NCBI GenBank assembly: GCA_964527775.1
Contig: CAZGQS010000007.1
Coordinates: forward strand, 46,655-110,654
Direction of reading: 5' to 3'
DNA: 64,000 nt
Source of the DNA: VMCP01 sp964527775
Lineage (GTDB): Bacteria > Bacteroidota > Bacteroidia > NS11-12g > UBA955
Made by a program: the position numbers and the translations under genes. How positions within the stretch are numbered: position 1 is the stretch's first letter; each line of letters opens with the position of its first letter. The notes under the pieces are model-generated. The model saw nothing but the letters and a program-made list of their open reading frames with translations. It was not told the origin of the DNA and did not search any database. Shown piece after piece: positions 50,297-59,152 of this stretch.

Positions 50297-51457
50297 ATGC
50301 GAATTCTATTTCTGATTGTTCGAATCATTACGGGTGCACTTTTTGTGTTTTCGGGGATAGTGAAATTGAATGATCCTAGTGGATTTGCCATTAAATTGAA
50401 CGAGTATTTTGATGTATTCTCTCAAGATATATCTTCGTTGGATTCGTTTTTTCAGTCGTTGAAGGATTATTCTGTATTCATGAGCGGATCCTTTTGCGCC
50501 CTCGAAGTTCTCCTTGGATTTGCCATGCTATTGGGATGGCAAATGAGAATGACGCTTTCCATAACCACCGCCTTGATTGTGTTTTTTACTTTCTTGACCG
50601 GTTATTCAGCGGTATATAATAAGGTTACCGATTGTGGTTGCTTTGGAGATTTTATTCATTTGGAGCCTTGGGATAGTTTCAAAAAAGACCTCATTTTACT
50701 CTTGTTTGTGGGGATTTTATTGGCTGGTATAAAATTCAACCGTACACTTTTTCAAATAATGCGAACAAATCAAATCATGATGGGCGCCACAGTGATGACC
50801 CTTGGATTTGGATTGTACTGTTATTTTTATTTGCCGGTTTGGGACTTTCTTCCTTATAAAAAAGGCAATGACATTGATTTTATCATGAATCACATTCCTC
50901 CGGGAGAAAGAGCTACAGATAGCGTTGAAATCAAGTTTGTCATGCAAAAAGGTTCAGATTCAGTGAAAGTAACCACTTTACAATACGCTGATTTTGCTCA
51001 AAGAGGATATGTATTTGTAAGACAAGATAGAAAGGTAATAGTTAAAGGATACAGCAGCCCTATTCATGATTTTGCCATTCATGATCTTAAAAACGGAATT
51101 GATTATAAAGATAGTTTCTTGAAGTATTCCGGTTATCAGGTATTGTTCATTGCGCCGTTTTTGAGCAAAACCGATGTTTCAAATCTTGATGAAATCAAAG
51201 AATTACACGAGGTTATTTCTCTGAAACCAGAAGTTAAGTTTTACGCCTTATCGTCTGCATCAATTGAAGCGTCAACGGAATTTGCTCTGAAAAATGGGTT
51301 GAAGTTTTCATTGTTTGCGGCTGATCAAAAAATGCTGATGACCATGGCACGTTATAATCCCACCATTTATTTGTTCAAAGGATCTGTGGTAGTGAATAAA
51401 TGGAGTGGTAAGGCTATCCCCCAAAAGGAAGAACTTGAAAAATACATGCGTCCATGA
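50297..51457 (+). CDS. BT_3928-type DoxX membrane protein with C-terminal thioredoxin-like domain
   Basis: This 386-residue protein has four DoxX/MauE-type helices in its first 155 residues, with FSGIVKLNDPSGFAIKL near the start and a conserved DCGCFGDF motif in a loop. A fifth helix (about 160-180) leads to a C-terminal soluble domain whose end, YNPTIYLFKGSVVVNKWSG, resembles the cis-Pro strand of thioredoxin folds; no CXXC is present there. The CGCFGD cysteines suggest thiol redox work in the membrane. The gene is coupled to the DUF1599 gene upstream and overlaps the permease gene by 4 bases. Confidence 0.8.
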   Translation: MRILFLIVRIITGALFVFSGIVKLNDPSGFAIKLNEYFDVFSQDISSLDSFFQSLKDYSVFMSGSFCALEVLLGFAMLLGWQMRMTLSITTALIVFFTFLTGYSAVYNKVTDCGCFGDFIHLEPWDSFKKDLILLLFVGILLAGIKFNRTLFQIMRTNQIMMGATVMTLGFGLYCYFYLPVWDFLPYKKGNDIDFIMNHIPPGERATDSVEIKFVMQKGSDSVKVTTLQYADFAQRGYVFVRQDRKVIVKGYSSPIHDFAIHDLKNGIDYKDSFLKYSGYQVLFIAPFLSKTDVSNLDEIKELHEVISLKPEVKFYALSSASIEASTEFALKNGLKFSLFAADQKMLMTMARYNPTIYLFKGSVVVNKWSGKAIPQKEELEKYMRP

Positions 51458-52506
51458 TCAGAAATGCGTTAAAAAAGATTCCCTTTTTAGCTTCTGTTTT
51501 GGCGGGATTGATCTTATTGATATTCATCCTCTTTCAGGCACTACCTGGGCCCGAACAAATTTTGAGCTCTCAACGTTCTGATGGAGAAACTACCAAAGCC
51601 ATTGTAAAAGAACTTGGTCTTGATCAACCGCTTTACATTCAGGCGCTTAAATATTTAAACGACGTTTCGCCAATATCCATTTATTCAAACGATGCAGTGC
51701 CCTCACAGCTCAACGGCTTGCATGCATCATTGGGTAAATGGCAGTTATGGATAAAATTTCCTTATTTACGACAGTCCTTTCAAACCCGAAGATTGGTATC
51801 TAGCATGTTGGGCGAAGCCTTTTTAGGCACTCTATTATTGGCACTTTCGGCGATGTTGATTGCAGTGATTTTAGGCGTTCCACTGGGCATTTGGGCGAGT
51901 TTGAGGCGCAATACTTGGGTTGATCATTTTATCGTTTGGATATCGGCTATTGGTATTTCGGTACCATCGTTCTTCTCGGCCATGATTTTCTCTTGGTTGT
52001 TCGGATATGTTTATCATTCAACTACAGGACTACCCATGACGGGTAGTTTTTTTGAAATTGATGATTTGGGCCAGGAGATTCACATAAAATGGTCAAATTT
52101 GATTCTTCCGGCGGTTGCTTTGGGAATACGACCTTTGGCTGTTTTGGTTCAATTAACCAGAAATACCATGGTTGATATCATGGAAATGGATTTTATCCAA
52201 ACAGCTAGAGCAAAAGGGTTAAAAGAAAGTGTAGTTATTTTCAGACACGCTTTGCCCAACGCTTTGAATCCATTGGTTACGTCAGTGGGAGGGTGGTTTA
52301 GCAGCCTTTTAGCGGGATCTTTCTTTACTGAGTACATTTTTCAATGGAAGGGACTAGGTAAAGTGACCATAGATGCACTTCAGCAAAGTGATCTTCCCTT
52401 GGTGATGGGGGCCGTTTTATTCACAGCCTGTGTGTTTTTCGCCATTCACAGCATTACAGAACTGTTGTATGTTTGGATTGATCCTCGATTACGAAAGAGC
52501 TCATGA
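51454..52506 (+). CDS. ABC transporter permease, DppB/OppB-type
   Basis: This 350-residue inner-membrane permease has an N-terminal helix with the short periplasmic segment IVKELGLDQPLYIQALKYL, typical of DppB, then a five-helix permease domain with the EAA-type loop FIQTARAKGLKESVVIFRHALPNALNPLV that docks to the ATPase. It would import or export peptides or nickel-like cargo, but no DppC partner, ATPase or binding protein lies in the window. It is overlapped by 4 bases on both sides, joining it with the DoxX and aroK genes. Confidence 0.85.
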   Translation: MIRNALKKIPFLASVLAGLILLIFILFQALPGPEQILSSQRSDGETTKAIVKELGLDQPLYIQALKYLNDVSPISIYSNDAVPSQLNGLHASLGKWQLWIKFPYLRQSFQTRRLVSSMLGEAFLGTLLLALSAMLIAVILGVPLGIWASLRRNTWVDHFIVWISAIGISVPSFFSAMIFSWLFGYVYHSTTGLPMTGSFFEIDDLGQEIHIKWSNLILPAVALGIRPLAVLVQLTRNTMVDIMEMDFIQTARAKGLKESVVIFRHALPNALNPLVTSVGGWFSSLLAGSFFTEYIFQWKGLGKVTIDALQQSDLPLVMGAVLFTACVFFAIHSITELLYVWIDPRLRKSS

Positions 52507-53027
52507 CTTCAAAACAACGCATATATTTAATTGGATTGCCAGCCTCAGGCAAGACCACCATTGGAAGATGGTTGGCTGAACGACTAGGGTGGGAATTCTA
52601 TGATATTGACGAGGCTGTAATTTCCAAAAGTGGAATGAGTATATTCCGTTTCTTTGAAGAAAAAGGGGAAGAAGAATTTCGCAAATTAGAAACAGAATTA
52701 TTGCGAGAAACTAAACTATTTAACAACACCGTAATCTCTTGTGGGGGCGGAACTGTAGCCCATTCTAATAACATGGATTGGGTCTTAAATCAAGGTCTTA
52801 CCGTATATTTAAATCCAGAGATTTCTGAATTATCTTTAAGAATTGCCGGTAATTCTACCCAAAGACCTATGTTTAAAGGACTTCATGGCGAGGAAATTAC
52901 CGATAAATTGATGAATTTGCTCGAAGAAAGGGCAAAATTCTATCATCAATCCAAAATTATTTGGAATAAAAGCACTCCAAACGACTTTCTTTATAACGCT
53001 ATAAATCAATTAGTTAGCAGTAGATAA
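52503..53027 (+). CDS. aroK: Shikimate kinase
   Basis: This 174-residue enzyme phosphorylates shikimate with ATP in aromatic amino acid synthesis. Walker A is GLPASGKTTIG, shikimate binding is by DIDEAVISKSGMSI (DxD) and FFEEKGEEEFRKLE, the glycine site is ISCGGGTV and the lid Arg lies in STQRPMF. Length is standard. The start overlaps the permease stop (ATGA). Confidence 0.93.
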   Translation: MTSKQRIYLIGLPASGKTTIGRWLAERLGWEFYDIDEAVISKSGMSIFRFFEEKGEEEFRKLETELLRETKLFNNTVISCGGGTVAHSNNMDWVLNQGLTVYLNPEISELSLRIAGNSTQRPMFKGLHGEEITDKLMNLLEERAKFYHQSKIIWNKSTPNDFLYNAINQLVSSR

Positions 53028-53092
53028 AATTCGATGTTATATTTTGTTAATTAATAGTGAATAAAAAAGTATTACTAAATGTGCATCAACTA

Positions 53093-53123
53093 TTTGTGAA
53101 TCACATTGACTTTTATACTTTTG
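53093..53123 (+). promoter_or_regulatory. HU gene promoter (TTTG, 19-bp spacer, TACTTTTG)
   Basis: A TTTG at 53093-53096 and TACTTTTG at 53116-53123 are spaced 19 bases, the full Bacteroidota -33/-7 pattern. The leader to ATG 53156 is about 25-30 bases, A-rich, without a Shine-Dalgarno sequence. The same arrangement with the same -7 box is at 63970-64000. Confidence 0.75.
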
Positions 53124-53155
53124 AGAAGTTAACCAAATCTAAAAACAGTTAAATA

Positions 53156-53428
53156 ATGAACAAATCAGATTTAATCGGTAAGATGTCAGCAGACGCTGGT
53201 ATTACCAAAACTCAAGCTCAAGCGGCTTTGAATTCTTTCATCGATGCAACTACTGGTGCTTTGAAGGCAAACGACAAAGTAATCTTAGTAGGTTTCGGTA
53301 CTTTTTCTACTAGCACTCGTAGCGCTCGTAAAGGTCGTAACCCACAAACTGGTAAAGAAATCAACATCGCTGAAAAAACAGTGGTTCGTTTCAAGCCAGG
53401 TGCTGAATTGAGCAACAACGTAAAGTAA
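53156..53428 (+). CDS. HU-family DNA-binding protein
   Basis: This 90-residue histone-like protein bends and packages DNA. NKSDLIGKMSADAGITKTQAQ (shortened hallmark NKSDLI..M....GITK) opens it, VGFGTFSTSTRSARKGRNPQTG forms the beta arm with the conserved RxxRxGRNPxTG motif, and it ends VVRFKPGAELSNNVK. Codons are strongly biased (CGT, GGT, ACT), in line with high expression. It has the best promoter in the window and its own terminator. Confidence 0.95.
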   Translation: MNKSDLIGKMSADAGITKTQAQAALNSFIDATTGALKANDKVILVGFGTFSTSTRSARKGRNPQTGKEINIAEKTVVRFKPGAELSNNVK

Positions 53429-53450
53429 TATTTTACTCTACCGTATAAGA

Positions 53451-53484
53451 AGAGGCTGTCAAATTTTGGCAGCCTCTTTTTTTT
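53451..53484 (+). terminator. Intrinsic terminator of the HU gene, merging into the next promoter
   Basis: The 12-bp stem AGAGGCTGTCAA / TTGGCAGCCTCT (one T-G pair, loop ATT, 53451-53477) is followed by seven T. The last T is the first base of the next gene's TATCTTTG box. Confidence 0.92.
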
Positions 53485-53491
53485 ATCTTTG
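53484..53491 (+). promoter_or_regulatory. -7 box TATCTTTG, leaderless arrangement
   Basis: Exact TAnnTTTG match, 6 bases after the HU terminator hairpin and 7 bases before ATG 53499. Confidence 0.6.
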
Positions 53492-53498
53492 TTGTCAC

Positions 53499-54710
53499 AT
53501 GCATCAAAGCTCACTTTCGGCCAAACAACAATTATTTTTTGACCATTCAGCACAAACCAATCCCGAACCCATCGCTCTGGTAGTTGAATCGGCTCAAGGT
53601 TGTGAACTGTTTGATGAAAACGGCAATTCGTATATAGACCTGATATCTGGCATTTCTGTGAGTGCTTTGGGACATCAACATCCCTCGGTAAAAAAAGCCA
53701 TCCACCAACAAATTGACAAGCACATGCATATCATGGTTTATGGCGAAGTGGTTCAAAGTGCTCCTGTGGAATACGCACATTGGTTAACTCAACAATTACC
53801 TGCAAATCTAAACTCAGTATACTTTGTGAATTCTGGTTCAGAAGCCATTGATGCCGCCATGAAATTGGCTAAGAGATTTACAAGTAACTCTGCTTTTGTG
53901 GCTCAAGATCAAGCCTATCATGGCAGTGGACAAGGTCCGTTATCGTTGATGAATGATGCCTATTTCACTCAAGCTTACCGTCCTTTATTGAACAATGTTT
54001 ATTATATAAAACAGAATGACATCGTAGCACTCGATGGACTGCCAAAAACGGGTGTAGCCGCTGTTTTTCTTGAGCTAATTCAATCTGAAAGGGGGGCGAA
54101 AGTGGCATCTCCCGAGTATATTTTGGCCGTGAAGGACTATTGCAGCCGATCAGGAGCCCTTCTCATTGTTGATGAAATTCAAACAGGTCTCTATAGAACA
54201 GGGATACCCTTTGAGTTTTTAAGATATGGAATTGAACCTGATATTTTGGTTTTGGGTAAAAGTCTAGGTGGCGGCATGCCCTTGGGTTGTATCATCACGT
54301 CCCCCAAAATAATGAATGCGTTTACTCAAAATCCCATCCTCGGACATATTACCACTTTCGGGGGACATCCCGTTTGCACTGCGGCCGGATTGGCCTCATC
54401 GAAGTTTATTTTTGAGAATCATTTGCAATTAAACATATTGAAAAAGGGCCAACTTTTCAAAGAGTTGCTCAAACATAAAGCCATAGTTTCAGTAGAAGGA
54501 CAAGGCTTGTTGTTGGCATGTCATCTGCATGTGAGTATCAATATCATCGAATTCAATAAAGCATTGTTGAGGAGCGGTGTCTTTACAGATTGGTTCTTAT
54601 TCACTATGAATGCCATCAGAATTGCCCCGCCTCTCATTATCACGGAAGAGCAAATCAATCAGGTTTGTTCAACTATTTTAGGTCAATTGGATGTTTTTTT
54701 TGGGGGATAA
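53499..54710 (+). CDS. Class III PLP-dependent aminotransferase
   Basis: This 403-residue enzyme is of the acetylornithine/4-aminobutyrate aminotransferase fold. It shows LISGISVSALGHQHPSV, YFVNSGSEAIDAAMKLA, LLIVDEIQTGLYRTG (the Asp that holds the PLP ring nitrogen) and ILVLGKSLGGGMPLG with the Schiff-base Lys. The substrate is not certain: no arginine, lysine or GABA genes are nearby. An in-frame start 11 codons upstream lies within the terminator and is rejected. Confidence 0.88.
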   Translation: MHQSSLSAKQQLFFDHSAQTNPEPIALVVESAQGCELFDENGNSYIDLISGISVSALGHQHPSVKKAIHQQIDKHMHIMVYGEVVQSAPVEYAHWLTQQLPANLNSVYFVNSGSEAIDAAMKLAKRFTSNSAFVAQDQAYHGSGQGPLSLMNDAYFTQAYRPLLNNVYYIKQNDIVALDGLPKTGVAAVFLELIQSERGAKVASPEYILAVKDYCSRSGALLIVDEIQTGLYRTGIPFEFLRYGIEPDILVLGKSLGGGMPLGCIITSPKIMNAFTQNPILGHITTFGGHPVCTAAGLASSKFIFENHLQLNILKKGQLFKELLKHKAIVSVEGQGLLLACHLHVSINIIEFNKALLRSGVFTDWFLFTMNAIRIAPPLIITEEQINQVCSTILGQLDVFFGG

Positions 54711-54716
54711 TCACAC

Positions 54717-54724
54717 TATCTTTG
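54717..54724 (+). promoter_or_regulatory. -7 box TATCTTTG
   Basis: Exact TAnnTTTG match ending 10 bases before ATG 54735 of the lipoprotein gene. Confidence 0.55.
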
Positions 54725-54734
54725 TTTTATAAGA

Positions 54735-55634
54735 ATGTTGAAACGATTCCTTCGTGTGAGATTTGCCTTTGCAGCTGTGCTTTTTTTTGCAGGGTTTTCC
54801 TCATGTCAAAGAATCAATGATTCATCGGAAGCAGAAGATTTTGAAGAAGCTAAAGAGTTTTTGTACGCGCAGCATGCAACTTGGGTTGCTGTACAAATAG
54901 CAGAACACATCAATTCAACCGGTTCCACCCTTGGGTTGAATACATTTATGATGGATTCTCTTACCAAGCAATTAAAATCCACTTACCTCATTAATGATTC
55001 AAGCTATCTGGATAATAACGGTATTGAATACGAACTGTATTTCAATCCCCAGAACGCAAGCAATTACAATCCATATGAACATTTTACCACGTATAAATTT
55101 GATGGTAAATTGAAAGTGGTTGTTGATCAAAACTATAGAGAAATTGGGTCTAAGTCGGAAATAATTATTGATGAGAACAATCCATTTATCATTGATTATC
55201 CTTTGTTTGGTTTGGTTAAAATTTTCGGAACCATTGAAATGGAGCGCACAGCCGTAAGTACCGTAAAATTAAAATACAAAGACTTTAAAGTGATTTTTGA
55301 TTCTGATACGTATGACTGGAGTGCTGATGTTGAATATTCTTGGCTCTTAGGTGCTGAAACCGATGGTTTATGGAACGATCAAATTCAATTTACAGGAAAC
55401 GGTAAATTATTGGAAGTAGATGACTCAAATGATCAGGCAGAATTCACCATCGTAAATGTTTTAACTAAGAGCTTTGAACCGGGTTGTTCTGATTATTTTC
55501 AATTTGGAAGCTTGTCTTTATCAACCAAAGATGATGATTTCCTCATAGATTTTGACCCATTTAAGAACGGTTCTTGCAGTTCATTGGTGAGAATCTCAAA
55601 CCGAAAAGGGGAATTGGAATTTGTAGGGCCCTAA
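54735..55634 (+). CDS. Hypothetical lipoprotein
   Basis: This 299-residue protein has lipobox FSSC (signal VRFAFAAVLFFAGFSSC) and a mature part of alternating beta strands with a short helical, acidic start (SSEAEDFEEAKEFLYAQHA). Segments such as GNGKLLEVDDSNDQAEFTIVN and the Cys pair GCSDYF and GSCSSLV near the end suggest a disulfide-linked beta fold. I do not recognise the family. Its TAA stop shares bases with the opposing gene's TAG (CTAA, 55631-55634). Confidence 0.65.
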   Translation: MLKRFLRVRFAFAAVLFFAGFSSCQRINDSSEAEDFEEAKEFLYAQHATWVAVQIAEHINSTGSTLGLNTFMMDSLTKQLKSTYLINDSSYLDNNGIEYELYFNPQNASNYNPYEHFTTYKFDGKLKVVVDQNYREIGSKSEIIIDENNPFIIDYPLFGLVKIFGTIEMERTAVSTVKLKYKDFKVIFDSDTYDWSADVEYSWLLGAETDGLWNDQIQFTGNGKLLEVDDSNDQAEFTIVNVLTKSFEPGCSDYFQFGSLSLSTKDDDFLIDFDPFKNGSCSSLVRISNRKGELEFVGP

Positions 55635-56068
55635 ATTTGTTCCGGAAAATCAATCAGCCCGTATTCTTTGTCGTTGTTTTTTTGCATCCAAACGTGCGTA
55701 ATTCCGTTGGTTAACCAAATAAATTCACTGTCCAATTTAGTGTTATATTGAGAAGCTTGTATAACCACATTGCGGGTTATTTCAACTTTTGGAGCCTTAC
55801 ATTCAACCAATATTTTTGGGTGTATTTTATCTGTAAATACTACAATATCAAAGCGTTTAGAGATTCCTGACACCTTAAGACCTCGCTCTACTGCAATTTT
55901 ACCTACGTTGATCTCATAATGGTTTAAAAGTAACTCCAAGCAATTTTGCCTTACCCATTCTTCAGGTGTAAGGGGATAATTTTTTTTACGTACTCTGTCA
56001 AAAATGAGTTTTTTTTGCTCATCAATACGATTGCCCCATTGGAATTCCGGAAAGTTCAGTTTTTCCAT
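55631..56068 (-). CDS. Stand-alone HsdR N-terminal-like (PD-(D/E)XK) protein
   Basis: This protein of about 145 residues matches the type I restriction enzyme R-protein N-terminal domain: a helical front (PLTPEEWVRQNCLELL) and the nuclease-like core KRFDIVVFTDKIHPKILVECKAP, where Asp and ExK occupy catalytic positions, followed by QASQYN. No motor, HsdM or HsdS gene is present, so it is a small stand-alone family common in Bacteroidota rather than a restriction system. ATG 56068 is preferred over one six codons earlier. It diverges from holA. Confidence 0.8.
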   Translation of the reverse strand: MEKLNFPEFQWGNRIDEQKKLIFDRVRKKNYPLTPEEWVRQNCLELLLNHYEINVGKIAVERGLKVSGISKRFDIVVFTDKIHPKILVECKAPKVEITRNVVIQASQYNTKLDSEFIWLTNGITHVWMQKNNDKEYGLIDFPEQI

Positions 56069-56088
56069 TGCGGTAAAAATACACAATC

Positions 56089-57108
56089 ATGGCCAAAGCA
56101 ACCGATACCGTTCCACAGTTCCAACAAATTTTGACGGAAATAAAGTCAGGAAAGTTCTCGCCTGTTTATTTGCTGCAAGGGGAGGAGACTTTTTTTGTGG
56201 ATGAAGTAACCTCTGTTTTGGAAAATTCGGTTGTTGCCCCTGAATCACGCAGTTTTAATCAAACCATCGTTTATGGAAAGGAAGTTTCTAGCAATGAACT
56301 GATTGGAATTTGTAAACGCTATCCCATGATGAGCGATTATCAATTAGTGGTAGTTAAAGATGCCCAAGATTTAAAAGAAGTTGAAAATTTGGTTCCGTAT
56401 TTAGAGAATCCACTTACTTCAACCGTTTTAGTTTTGGTATACCGCAGCGGAAAGCTTGATATGCGAAGCAAATTTGCAAAAACAGCTTCAAAATATACTA
56501 CCGTCAATTTTCAAAAATTGCGCGATTACCAGATTAAAGATTGGCTTCCCAAATTTGCAAAAATGAAGGGTAAGGTCTTAGATCAAGATGCAACCCAAAG
56601 GTTGTTAGATTTGATTGGAGCAGATTTGAGCGTCATTCATAATGAGCTCGAGAAGATTTTCGCTTCGGTTAAAGAAGAATTCATAAAAATTGCCCACGTT
56701 GATGAACAAGTAGGATTCAACCGAGAATACAATGTATTTGAGCTTCAATCTGCATTGGCTTACAGAAACTTCAATAAGAGCATTCAAATATCCCATCAAA
56801 TGGGACAAAAAATGGAGCGCGGTGAAATGATGCGTATTTTCCCCGTGTTATTTGCTTACTTTAATAGAATTTTGCTGTTGCACAACAGCAAATCATCCAA
56901 CAAAACTGATTTAGCCAAAGAGATTGGTGTAAACCCTTATTTCATGGATGAATATTTTGCAGCCAAGGCCAATTATTCTATGGTAGATCTTGAGAAGGTG
57001 ATGAACATCTTGAAGTACTTAGATTTACGTCTCAAGGGTATAAACAGGGGAAATGCCACCGACGGTGATTTGTTGGTTGAAACCGTTGTAAATATTCTCA
57101 AAAAATAG
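56089..57108 (+). CDS. holA: DNA polymerase III subunit delta
   Basis: This 339-residue clamp-loader subunit opens the sliding clamp. The front part SPVYLLQGEETFFVDEVTSVL, followed by a degenerate P-loop-free AAA+ fold, is typical of HolA, as are TVLVLVYRSGKLDMRSK and LLDLIGADLSVIHNELEKI. It ends with the helical collar domain (TDLAKEIGVNPYFMDEY). The stop is followed 3 bases later by the palindrome TTAAACGTTTAA. Confidence 0.9.
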   Translation: MAKATDTVPQFQQILTEIKSGKFSPVYLLQGEETFFVDEVTSVLENSVVAPESRSFNQTIVYGKEVSSNELIGICKRYPMMSDYQLVVVKDAQDLKEVENLVPYLENPLTSTVLVLVYRSGKLDMRSKFAKTASKYTTVNFQKLRDYQIKDWLPKFAKMKGKVLDQDATQRLLDLIGADLSVIHNELEKIFASVKEEFIKIAHVDEQVGFNREYNVFELQSALAYRNFNKSIQISHQMGQKMERGEMMRIFPVLFAYFNRILLLHNSKSSNKTDLAKEIGVNPYFMDEYFAAKANYSMVDLEKVMNILKYLDLRLKGINRGNATDGDLLVETVVNILKK

Positions 57109-57111
57109 TCA

Positions 57112-57123
57112 TTAAACGTTTAA
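57112..57123. promoter_or_regulatory. Palindrome TTAAACGTTTAA (candidate operator 1)
   Basis: A perfect 12-bp inverted repeat with an AAACGTTT core, 55 bases before the ATG of the T9SS Asp-box protein. An identical palindrome is at 62245-62256. The central CG flanked by AAA/TTT resembles LacI-family operators such as those of PurR and Cra. Confidence 0.4.
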
Positions 57124-57178
57124 AATTTCCATTTCTTGTGGGAATGTCCGTAATTCGCAAAAAAGCATTTTTTACAAT

Positions 57179-59131
57179 ATGAAAAAGTTATACTCTCTAT
57201 TTATGGGTATTGGCTTGGTGGGAATCTCCTTTTCTCAACAAGTAAATACTTCTCAAATTTCAGCCGATGCTATGAAGTATCCTGCAAAAGCTGAATGGAA
57301 CCCAACAAAAACCTTAGCGGATGTACCACAATACACAGGTAAAGTTCGCCAATCTACAAAAGGTATTTCCAATAGGGCTGCTGATCATAGTTCTTTTATT
57401 GAACTAGGTAGTACCTTCTACGATCTTCAATCTAACGGGGCAATGCCGCACCGTATCATTCGTCATAAAAGTGGTGCAGTATCTGCCACTTGGACAACTG
57501 CATCTTCCGGTGCTGCTGGTTTCCCTGGTCGTGGTTCAGGATATAATTTCAAGGCTGCTGGAGAAGGTTCAACTTGGGGTGAAGCATCTGCAAATAAAGT
57601 AGAAGCGACCAACCGTTCAGGTTGGCCAAACATTGGCGAGTTGAGCAACGGTGGTGTTTTTGTCATTGCACACGATGCTACAAACGGTGGATTTTTCATG
57701 ACTAAATCCTCTAAAGAAGGCGATCGTCCGTCAACCACTTCTTACATTTTGAATGAAACTCCTTATAAACCTATATGGGCTAGAACCGCAAACACCGGTG
57801 ATACCATACACTTGATTTGTTCTTACACCGATTCAGCTGCTCCTGGCGAAGCACGTGCCCCTCGCAGAAAAGGTATTTATGCACCTATGGTTTATAGCCG
57901 TAGTTTTGACGGTGGTGAAACATGGAACATACAACACCAAATGTTGCCTAACTACGACAGTACGCTTACCAACAACGGTGGTGCAGATCAATATGCCATT
58001 GATTCTCGTGGAAATGTAGTTGTAATTGCTAATGCCGACAACCTACAAGGTGTGGCTTTGTGGAAGAGTGTTGACTACGGACAAACTTGGAGACGCTATT
58101 TAGCAGATTCTTTCCCATACGCGCCATACAATGCTAAGAAGTTGATGCTTGATACTCCTATCACCAATGATGGAACAGTAGACGTAATTATCGATCCAAA
58201 CGGAAAAGTACACGCTTTCTGGGGATTGGGCCGCGTATTAGATACAGATACAGCTGACGAATCTTATAGTTTCTTCCCTGGAATTCAAGCCATTGTTTAC
58301 TGGAATGAAGATATGGCACAAGGAAAAATCATTTCTACTTCAACACCTTTTGATCGTGATGAAGATGGTGGTGTGACTTTAAGTACTGCAACTACTCAGG
58401 CATTATCTAGCGGCAGTTTGCCCTCCGGATTTTCAACTGTAGCGCGTTTGGGTAATACCAATGCTATGCGTCAGCCCAACGCGGCATTAGACCCTAACGG
58501 AAATTTATACTGCATATTCAGTTTCCCTGTAGAAGGTGATATTTCTGATTTGGATGCAAACTACCGCGATATCGGGATTGTTTACTCAACCGATGGTGGT
58601 ATGACTTGGGGAAATCCTCAGAACTTAACTCAGTATTTGTTGAAAGAAGACGATTTTGGTTGTGTTGCTCGTGAAGCTGACAATTTCTTGCACTTCATGT
58701 GGCAGCAAGACGAGATTCCTGGTACCAACCTTCAGAACAACGATGTTTTGATGGCGAACCACGAAGTAGTTGAAAACAAAATCATGTACCAAGCGGTACC
58801 CGTGAGCGAAATCTTGTCTGAGTCAATTGGAATGGTGCACGGTTTGAGCACTGAACTTCCTCATACTGGAGAAGTGTTTGTTGTGAATCAAAACCAACCA
58901 AATCCATTCGATCAAACTTCAGACGTTATCATCTTCTTGACCAAACCTGGAGATGTTAAAATTGAAGTTAGAAATACCATGGGTGCTTTGGTGAAATCTT
59001 TTGATTACAACAACTTGTTGAGAGGTAACCACCAATTGACTATCAACGCTGAAGGTTTGACCTCAGGAATTTACACTTACACGGTAATTTCAGGAGCGAA
59101 TTCAGTGAGCAAAACCATGATGGTTAAGTAA
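57179..59131 (+). CDS. T9SS-sorted Asp-box (sialidase-like) secreted protein
   Basis: This 650-residue protein has signal peptide KKLYSLFMGIGLVGISFSQ. Three Asp-box motifs (RSFDGGETW near 241-249, KSVDYGQTW near 296-304 and YSTDGGMTW further on) indicate a sialidase-like beta-propeller, but the catalytic Arg triad and Tyr-Glu pair of true sialidases cannot be confirmed. The last 80 or so residues (NQPNPFDQTSDVIIFL to SKTMMVK) form a type A T9SS sorting domain. Biased codons suggest strong expression. The palindrome at 57112 lies upstream and a terminator follows. Confidence 0.8.
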   Translation: MKKLYSLFMGIGLVGISFSQQVNTSQISADAMKYPAKAEWNPTKTLADVPQYTGKVRQSTKGISNRAADHSSFIELGSTFYDLQSNGAMPHRIIRHKSGAVSATWTTASSGAAGFPGRGSGYNFKAAGEGSTWGEASANKVEATNRSGWPNIGELSNGGVFVIAHDATNGGFFMTKSSKEGDRPSTTSYILNETPYKPIWARTANTGDTIHLICSYTDSAAPGEARAPRRKGIYAPMVYSRSFDGGETWNIQHQMLPNYDSTLTNNGGADQYAIDSRGNVVVIANADNLQGVALWKSVDYGQTWRRYLADSFPYAPYNAKKLMLDTPITNDGTVDVIIDPNGKVHAFWGLGRVLDTDTADESYSFFPGIQAIVYWNEDMAQGKIISTSTPFDRDEDGGVTLSTATTQALSSGSLPSGFSTVARLGNTNAMRQPNAALDPNGNLYCIFSFPVEGDISDLDANYRDIGIVYSTDGGMTWGNPQNLTQYLLKEDDFGCVAREADNFLHFMWQQDEIPGTNLQNNDVLMANHEVVENKIMYQAVPVSEILSESIGMVHGLSTELPHTGEVFVVNQNQPNPFDQTSDVIIFLTKPGDVKIEVRNTMGALVKSFDYNNLLRGNHQLTINAEGLTSGIYTYTVISGANSVSKTMMVK

Positions 59132-59152
59132 AAAATAATTGCTTTTAAGAAA

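Noticed and set aside
55631..56068. Part of a type I restriction system
   Set aside because: No HsdM, HsdS or helicase motor is present; only a small stand-alone N-terminal-like domain is encoded.
25406..57159. Shared 12-mer CCGTAATTCGCA at 25406-25417 and 57148-57159, both upstream of genes
   Set aside because: Many 12-mers are expected to recur by chance in 64 kb and this one is not palindromic; the distances to the start codons differ (40 and 19 bases).
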